Origin: Umbelopsis isabellina
Lineage: Eukaryota; Mucoromycota; Umbelopsidomycetes; Umbelopsidales; Umbelopsidaceae
Direction of reading: 5' to 3'
Length of the DNA: 64,000 nucleotides
Assembly (NCBI GenBank): GCA_016758905.1
Contig: JAEPQZ010000018.1
Location: 248,001 to 312,000, forward strand
The notes under the pieces: model-generated
The model's input: the letters and a program-made list of their open reading frames with translations, nothing else
Told to the model about the DNA's origin: nothing
The model's database searches: none
Shown here: positions 58,380 through 64,000 of the stretch, piece by piece
Layout of the letters: every line of letters begins with the position of its first letter
How positions within the stretch are numbered: position 1 is the first letter of the stretch
Program-made: the position numbers and the translations under genes

Positions 58380-59249
58380 ATGGCAGACAACAACGAGCTC
58401 ATCGAGCGCCTAGCGGCTGCGATGCCCCAACTACCAGGAGCTGGTCAAAAGCACCAAGAAATAACTCTGACCCAAACTAGCCACCGAGTAAAACTTGTAC
58501 AAGAATGGCAAATCGCCCAGTCTTCTTCTGTTCTAGAAATCGGATGTGGCCAGGGCGATACTTCAGTTGTTGTGGCAGATGCCGTCGGTCCAAACGGCAA
58601 TCTAACCTGTGTGGATATTGCTGAAGAGGACTATGGCTCACCATTAACTGTTGGCGAATCTATGAAACATCTGAAGAACGGCAAATACGGAGAACGGATT
58701 GAATACCATTTCAATACTGACGCTACGAAACCAGGCAACCCAGCCACTGCAAAAAATTATGATGCAGCCATACTATCCCATTGTTCATTTTACTTTAATT
58801 CACCAAGTGAATTAGTGGAGATGCTCAAGGCTCTGCGTAGAGTTTCCAAGAAGTTATACTTTGCTGAACATCTTGCATACATACCAGAAAGCCCAGCACA
58901 GATGCCCCATTTCCTTGCTCTCAGCATACACGCGCAAATTCAAGCTCGTGCTGGTAGTCAGCAAGCCAATATCCGTACCTTGTTTACACCGGATATGATT
59001 AAGGAAGCTTGTCAAGAAGCAGGCTGGAATATCACGAAAGAGTTCACAGTTAAGACTCCAGAACTGCAAGATGCGGGCTGGGAAGTATCAGATCTATTGA
59101 GCACCAAGGACGAAACTCTTGATACCTATGCGAAAGGCGACAATAAATGGAAACAACTAATTAAAGCACATCTAGAAGTCTTACGAGACTGCCGCAAACG
59201 ATTCGATAAGTGCGAAACGTTGCCAACTTGGGGATTCATCGCCGAGTAA
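58380..59249 (+). CDS. Class I SAM-dependent methyltransferase
   Basis: One exon, 289 residues. The SAM-binding motif I is VLEIGCGQGDTSVVVAD, followed by LTCVDIAEEDYGSP (motif with acidic residue), an NTDATKPGNP turn and ILSHCSFYFNSP (motif IV-like). The C-terminal half is helical and charged and resembles small-molecule methyltransferases. The substrate is not evident. It is intronless in a window where most conserved genes have three or more introns, which might mean retrotransposition or transfer, but single-exon genes do occur here. Confidence 0.85.
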   Translation: MADNNELIERLAAAMPQLPGAGQKHQEITLTQTSHRVKLVQEWQIAQSSSVLEIGCGQGDTSVVVADAVGPNGNLTCVDIAEEDYGSPLTVGESMKHLKNGKYGERIEYHFNTDATKPGNPATAKNYDAAILSHCSFYFNSPSELVEMLKALRRVSKKLYFAEHLAYIPESPAQMPHFLALSIHAQIQARAGSQQANIRTLFTPDMIKEACQEAGWNITKEFTVKTPELQDAGWEVSDLLSTKDETLDTYAKGDNKWKQLIKAHLEVLRDCRKRFDKCETLPTWGFIAE

Positions 59250-59648
59250 ATACTACCAGGACAGCCAGGTACCTACATTACTCGCAATGAGCTCGCATAT
59301 CATAGCGTTCTGCTTGAGGAGATCAGTTTAAAATAAAATTTAATTTAATACTGTATTAACAAAGGTTAATTATGGCGCTGAAAATTGGTGTACCAAAGAT
59401 ATTGCGCTTTGAACTGACATGCGGGGTCCACACCAAAACAAGAAAGTAAATGAAAGTTATCATTCGAATAGTAGAATAGTCATTTATTTAGCATCAAGTA
59501 TCCATAAGATTTATTCTATCAGGCGAGTTTACAGGCAGCTCAATTACAGAGAAAAATATGTTACAATGCATGGTACCATTGATGAAATGCAAAAAGGTTC
59601 TTTCAAAAATGAATGAATGAATGAATGATGAGGATTGATAGTAGTCAA
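59250..59648. other. Convergent 3' flanks with (AATG)n
   Basis: 399 bases between the methyltransferase and LSG1 stop codons. A five-unit AATG/ATGA tetranucleotide repeat lies at about 59608-59628. Confidence 0.7.
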
Positions 59649-62115
59649 TTACATGTAGTCATAACCAGCACCACTTCTAATTTTGACGTGCTTCTTGCCC
59701 TTCTTGTGCTTTTTTCCAGCTCCATCGGCAGCATCGTCAGCTGTTGCGCCAGCTGCCGCTTGTGCCATAGCTAATCTATCTCTGCGACCACCAGGTGCAG
59801 CCACTGAGCCATCATCCTTCAACATATTTTGATGGGGAAACAGTTTGACACGAGTAAAACTTTGTCCGTCTCGGCCAGCAACGTTGGCTGAAAGAGTTGG
59901 AGCTTTGAAAAAAGCGGTATCAAGTGCTTGTGTTTTTGGTCCTCGAGGAGCAACCTTAGTCTGTTCCGCTGGTGGAATATAATTGAGAGCATTGGATGGT
60001 ACACGAGTTGTCGGAGCAAGCTTCTTTTGCAAATCGAGATACTTTTGTAGTTCATGAGTTTCCTTATTGAACTCCTTCTCGTCAGTCTCTGGAGGAGGAT
60101 GACAGAAGAGTAGTTTACCCTATGGTTGTGATAATAAGATATGAGTTATTTCTGCAGAACACTAAAATTTTACTTTGCCTAACGAAGTACTCACATTAAC
60201 ATAATCTTTCAAGATGTATCGCGCTGCTCGTGATTCGTCTGGATTTCCTTGACTAGACTTTGTAAAGCCTCTTGCAACTAGATGGACAAGTTAAAACATA
60301 ATACTTGATCACGATCATATGGCTATGACAATATACATACTGGCATAAGCCTTCAATAGTTCTTCACCAGTGGGTACACCAGAGCCACCTTCATCCTCAC
60401 TGCGCATACGAATTCGAATACCATAAATAGCCTCAATCACTTCCTTAGGAATGCGTTTAGTCACTAGCTCAGTTGGGGCAGTGAATTCGCGAAGCTGATC
60501 AATAGGCAATACACCATTACAGACTTGATCTGCCTTTGTTGTAGAGAAGGTTGGGAAGACTAAACCAGGACAATCACACAACACCATTGATGGTGTCAAA
60601 TGAATAGTTTGGAAATGCTTGGTTTTTCCTGGTGTTGATGAGACGGACACTCGCTTCTCACCAATAAGAGCGTTAATAGTACTGGATTTACCAACATTGG
60701 GGTATCCAACCAATCCGATCATGAGTTTTCCAGCATTAGGGTTTGTAGCAGGATCTTCATCTGCGAAATTATGACTGAGTTAGATGCTCAGCGCTTATTA
60801 CATTGTTACGTAGTCTAGAGACTAACCTTCAACTGATGGTGCTTCCTCAATCAGCAAATCTAACAGATTTGTTGTAGTTCTGATTCTTGTGCGATCATCT
60901 TCGTCAGCTTGATCGGCTTCGCTGGTTTTGTCACTTTCTTTGTGCTCATCAGCTGTATCATCATCTGCTTCAGGATTGCTTTCTTTGGTGTTGCTCTTCT
61001 CGTCATTTAGCTCGACATTTTCAACATCTTTTGCAAGTGCAATATTCTCGGCATCATCATCGCCTTCTAATTCTTCAGAATCGTCATCGTCTGAATCGGT
61101 ATCATCATTGCCTTCTCTAGCAGCTTTTTCTCTTTGTTCCAACAGTTCAGCTTCCTGCTTTTCAAGTTTCAATTTTTCCTCTTCTTGTTCTTGAGCCGCA
61201 ATAGCAGCAGAGAAGAATGTATATCGGATTCCACATTTATCGAAATAGTCTGCCCACTGACGTCTCTGATCTTGTGTCAAGAAATCAGCCTTATTAATCA
61301 AAAGCAAGTTCTTCTTCTTGGGATCGACTTCCTTGACGTAAGTTTCCAAGTCTCCACTTCGGAAAAGCAGCGGATTGCGCGCATCAACAATTTGTACAAT
61401 CAAATGAGAGCGTTCAATAACACGCCACAATTGTCTCCAAACTTCCAAATTTCTCTCGAACGGCGTAAGAAGTAGCCCTTCTTCTTCTTGAAGCCTTTAA
61501 GCACAAGTGTTACCGTTTGTTATATGCGCTGTGGCAAAGATAATCTTTGATACTTACACTGCAAGTCCTCTTCTCCAGTTCAAAAAACTTTCTTGCTCTC
61601 GTCTCTTTAATTGCTCTCCTGTAGTGGCAGTGTCCCAGGCAGGACGTCTGGGTACGGTTAAACGACTTTGATTCTCGGCATGCTTTTTTAGTGTTTCTTC
61701 TTCTTCCTTCTCAGACAACAGATATGGGTTTTGATAGGTATCCTGAACGACCTTCAAGTTCAATCGTTCTATGCCCAGCAGTTGTCAGATCTCGGTTTAT
61801 AGATCAAAATGACAAAGTACTAAGAGTACTTACCGGCAGTGAACTCGGTCCCAGCAAGTTCAGCAGTGTGAAGAAAAGCATCCAAATCACCTTCTTGGGT
61901 AACACTTTGAAGTTTGACCCAATTTGGTCCTTCATTGGTATCGGTAGTGTGCTGTTCGCTAATGATTAGTAACATGGCTGAAAACTCTTTTAGCAGGAAA
62001 ATGGTAAAAGTCATACCAGTTTTCCTTCGTCAATTCCAATGGCCTTTTGGCCCTTGAATCTAGATCGAATGACGGCTCTTCCTAGAGAGCCTGTGGGCTT
62101 GTTTGCTCTTGGCAT
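59649..62115 (-). CDS. LSG1: Large-subunit GTPase Lsg1
   Basis: Lsg1 is the cytoplasmic GTPase that releases Nmd3 from the new 60S ribosomal subunit. Seven exons (62115-62017, 61951-61834, 61768-61558, 61494-60827, 60760-60341, 60277-60195, 60119-59649) give 689 residues. The GTPase is circularly permuted as expected: G4 LLINKADFL comes before G1 GYPNVGKSSTINALIG, followed by TPGKTKHFQT and G3 DCPGLVFP. Between G4 and G1 lies a long acidic insert with KE/DE-rich coiled-coil sequence. ARYILKDYVNGKLLFCHPP and the basic C-terminal KKHKKGKKHVK are also family features. The N-terminus MPRANKPTGSLGRAVIRSRF and NWVKLQSVTQEGDLDAFL agree with Lsg1. Confidence 0.96.
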
Positions 62116-62568
62116 GACGGAAAGGAAAAGTTTAAATGGTCAGGTTCACTGATAGAAAAAAAGTATAAGGCAACCTTTACGAGAAAATTTTGAGCAGTCA
62201 CACAAACCAATGTCAGTTGAGCCTAGCACAACCTCCAGCCACATTGAGCTCACCAAAACCCAGGAGAAAATATAAAATTGAAATAAACTATGACACTCAT
62301 GCTATTATACACATAAATGTAAGTCAGCTAAAGCGGTTCAAAAGTAATGGTACGAGCGATTTGGTCTAGCTTGTTAGCATGTCTTTGCTTATCTCAGCCT
62401 TAGCAAAAATGATTTTGAACTTCATGATGGCTTTTCTGGTCAATTTTTGAACATGGGCAATTTAGCTTGTTAAATGAAAACGAAGCATTTATATGATTTC
62501 AGTAATATAACCTGACAGCCTAAATAGACTTTAGTAACTTGCTAATAATTTATATACTGATAAGGGCG
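62116..62568. promoter_or_regulatory. Divergent promoter LSG1 / WOPR gene
   Basis: 453 bases between head-to-head genes, AT-rich, no coding potential seen. Confidence 0.5.
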
Positions 62569-63519
62569 ATGAAAAGCAACGCACCTTCTTTTACTAAAAA
62601 TCTTAGCTACAGCAGTATGGAAACGTATTTCGGATACATCAAATGCGCTCAAGATGCCCTTCAGATATTCAAAGCATGCCATCTGGGAGTACTTCCAAGA
62701 GTTCGTAGAAGATTATCTGACCGTGAACGATCTACCATTCGCTCTGGGTCTGTATTTGTATGGTATGAACGAGAAGCTGGTATGAAGCGCTGGACTGATG
62801 GTAGAAGCTGGTCACCTTCAAGAGTCTCCGGAAGCTTTTTGACATACAAGGAGTTGAACTGCAAGCAAAAAAAGCACCTAAGTCAACCCGATCAGGCCGT
62901 CTATAAGAGGAATGGATTGATCAAACAGAGCTTCAGTATCACTACCCAGTCCAATGACAAGATTCATTTGATATCATATTTCACCGATGCAGATGTGTCC
63001 GACAGAAAACTCATATGCCCCATTGATGACCCTGAGCTTGCAAAGACTATTGAATCTCACGGAAAAAATCAGTCGATAGCGAGGGTCTTCAAGAGCGAGC
63101 ATCCGGTTTCCGAGCACACTGCATCTTCTCAGCTGCCTCAATTACATTGGCAATCGCCCGTTCCAACCACAACAGTACGTTATACTGAAGACGAAGACAA
63201 CAATACTGTATCCGGCATGAGCATAGCCACCACTCCATCTCTTGTTAACAGTCCCGATTGTAACTCTGTCTCAACTACTTCACTAGAAGAATCGCAAGAT
63301 CATCCGGCACTTTTTGCACTCAACATCATATCCAAACCTGACTCCAAACCCCACAGTAACGTTGATATGTCTAATAAGATACAGCTACCACCAATTGTGC
63401 TTCCGAATGAGTCCTCCACTGTCACTAACAAATACACACAACCAACAAATGGCTACTGCAGGCTTCAAGAGGATGAGAGGCAGCTGAGGGCGCTGTCTCA
63501 ACATCTTCAACTTTTTTAG
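62569..63519 (+). CDS. WOPR (Gti1/Pac2) family transcriptional regulator
   Basis: One exon, 316 residues. WOPR proteins (Wor1, Ryp1, Sge1, Gti1, Pac2) control morphological switching and developmental programmes in fungi. WOPR box A is at residues about 17-110 (ETYFGYIKCAQDALQIF, RVRRRLSDRERSTIRSGSVF, WTDGRSWSPSRVSGSFL, YKEL). Box B follows (GLIKQSFSITT, DKIHLISYF). The rest is Ser/Thr/Pro-rich and ends ALSQHLQLF. The start ATG at 62569 lies 16 residues before the ETYFGY of box A, and an internal ATG at 62617 is an alternative. Spacing between the boxes is short, as in Gti1/Pac2. Confidence 0.93.
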   Translation: MKSNAPSFTKNLSYSSMETYFGYIKCAQDALQIFKACHLGVLPRVRRRLSDRERSTIRSGSVFVWYEREAGMKRWTDGRSWSPSRVSGSFLTYKELNCKQKKHLSQPDQAVYKRNGLIKQSFSITTQSNDKIHLISYFTDADVSDRKLICPIDDPELAKTIESHGKNQSIARVFKSEHPVSEHTASSQLPQLHWQSPVPTTTVRYTEDEDNNTVSGMSIATTPSLVNSPDCNSVSTTSLEESQDHPALFALNIISKPDSKPHSNVDMSNKIQLPPIVLPNESSTVTNKYTQPTNGYCRLQEDERQLRALSQHLQLF

Positions 63520-63834
63520 TAGAATAAAGCGTACATAATTTGTAAATATAAAGATAAAAGTATACAAAATTTTTGCATATAAATAGTAATAATAAGTAAA
63601 TAAATAATAATTTTGTGATAATATTATAATTTATGTCCAACAAAAATTCTAGTTTATTTATATTATTTTGTTATAAAAATTATAAGAATGGTAAATAAAA
63701 TTATTAATAAAAAAATCTTCTCAAAAAAATATTATATAATTTTAAAGCACATAAGCATAACACACGTAAAATTCGTCAACGGGCTGGTTGCGATCATTTG
63801 AAAAAAATGCTTCGAACCTAGAGAAAATCTTTCA
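63520..63834. other. Extremely AT-rich stretch
   Basis: About 315 bases, mostly A/T in the first 220, with runs such as AATAATAAGTAAATAAATAAT. No gene. It is the AT-richest part of the window and marks a change after the WOPR gene. Confidence 0.85.
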
Positions 63835-64000
63835 CTAACAATTTATGGGACTATGAGCTTTAGTAGCAACAGCAACCAAGATATGTAGAACCAATATGAT
63901 CATGAATGTATATTCAGTGGCTGGGATGTATACAGCAGTTACCTTTGTAGAGAGCATAAGCTCCAAGCGATTCAGTCCTTCGGCAGGGTTCACAATTACT
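63835..64000 (-). CDS. Possible 3' end of a small hydrophobic-tailed protein gene (cut by window edge)
   Basis: A minus-strand frame open to the right edge ends with a hydrophobic stretch (FMIILVLHILVAVA) and TKAHSPINC before the stop. The arrangement (hydrophobic segment, a lysine, a final cysteine) recalls the tail of the small cysteine-rich copy 1. In another frame the edge reads SNCEPCRRTESLG, so an intron or frame change cannot be excluded. Tentative. Confidence 0.3.
   Translation of the reverse strand, partial: VIVNPAEGLNRLELMLSTKVTAVYIPATEYTFMIILVLHILVAVATKAHSPINC

Overview
The window looks like nuclear DNA of a filamentous fungus. Most genes carry several short GT-AG introns (about 55-120 bases), one with a clear TACTAAC branch site. 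The gene set combines fungal hallmarks (plasma-membrane H+-ATPase, Ssk1 response regulator, a Zn2Cys6 factor, a WOPR regulator, Nta1, Lsg1) with genes missing from baker's yeast: a voltage-gated proton channel, a complex I assembly factor, HEN1 and a PNUTS-type PP1 regulator. My best guess is an early-diverging, Mucorales-like fungus. This is inference from gene content and style; no rRNA or marker comparison was possible.

Layout. 1-5 kb: 3' part of VPS4 (+), then MAD2, NTA1 and THO1 (all -). 5.4-8.6 kb: an RBR ubiquitin ligase and a mitochondrial ICT1-like peptidyl-tRNA hydrolase (both +). 8.9-12.7 kb: a low-complexity protein, a DUF423/TMEM256 membrane protein and a 580-residue disordered protein (all -). 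12.7-18.1 kb: gene-poor, with a small secreted cysteine protein and a doubtful orphan frame. 18.1-24.6 kb: a divergent protein kinase and a PNUTS-like gene (+). 25-32 kb: four head-to-tail minus genes, namely a mitochondrial ornithine-type carrier, HEN1, a Zn2Cys6 factor and a membrane-anchored cysteine synthase. 32.4-38.6 kb: an importin-alpha-like ARM protein without IBB, NDUFAF2, a proton channel (-) and a secreted FAS1 protein with nine short repeats. 40-47.6 kb: the H+-ATPase and a very large Ssk1 that keeps a decayed histidine-kinase half. 48-54.3 kb: a coiled-coil protein, a RING-H2 ligase, a small acidic protein and a gankyrin/Nas6. 54.9-56.2 kb: a tandem pair of small cysteine-rich proteins. 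56.9-63.5 kb: HSP10, a SAM methyltransferase, LSG1 (-) and a WOPR factor, then very AT-rich DNA.

The genes are mostly independent housekeeping and regulatory units; I see no single pathway cluster. Loose themes are proton handling (voltage-gated channel and H+-ATPase about 3.3 kb apart), protein quality control (RBR, RING-H2, Nta1, gankyrin, HSP10) and small-RNA/RNA processing (HEN1, PNUTS, THO1). I found no transposon, viral element, CRISPR array, tRNA or rRNA that I could support. Coding exons were assembled by hand from splice signals and reading phase; every multi-exon model given here closes in frame unless stated.
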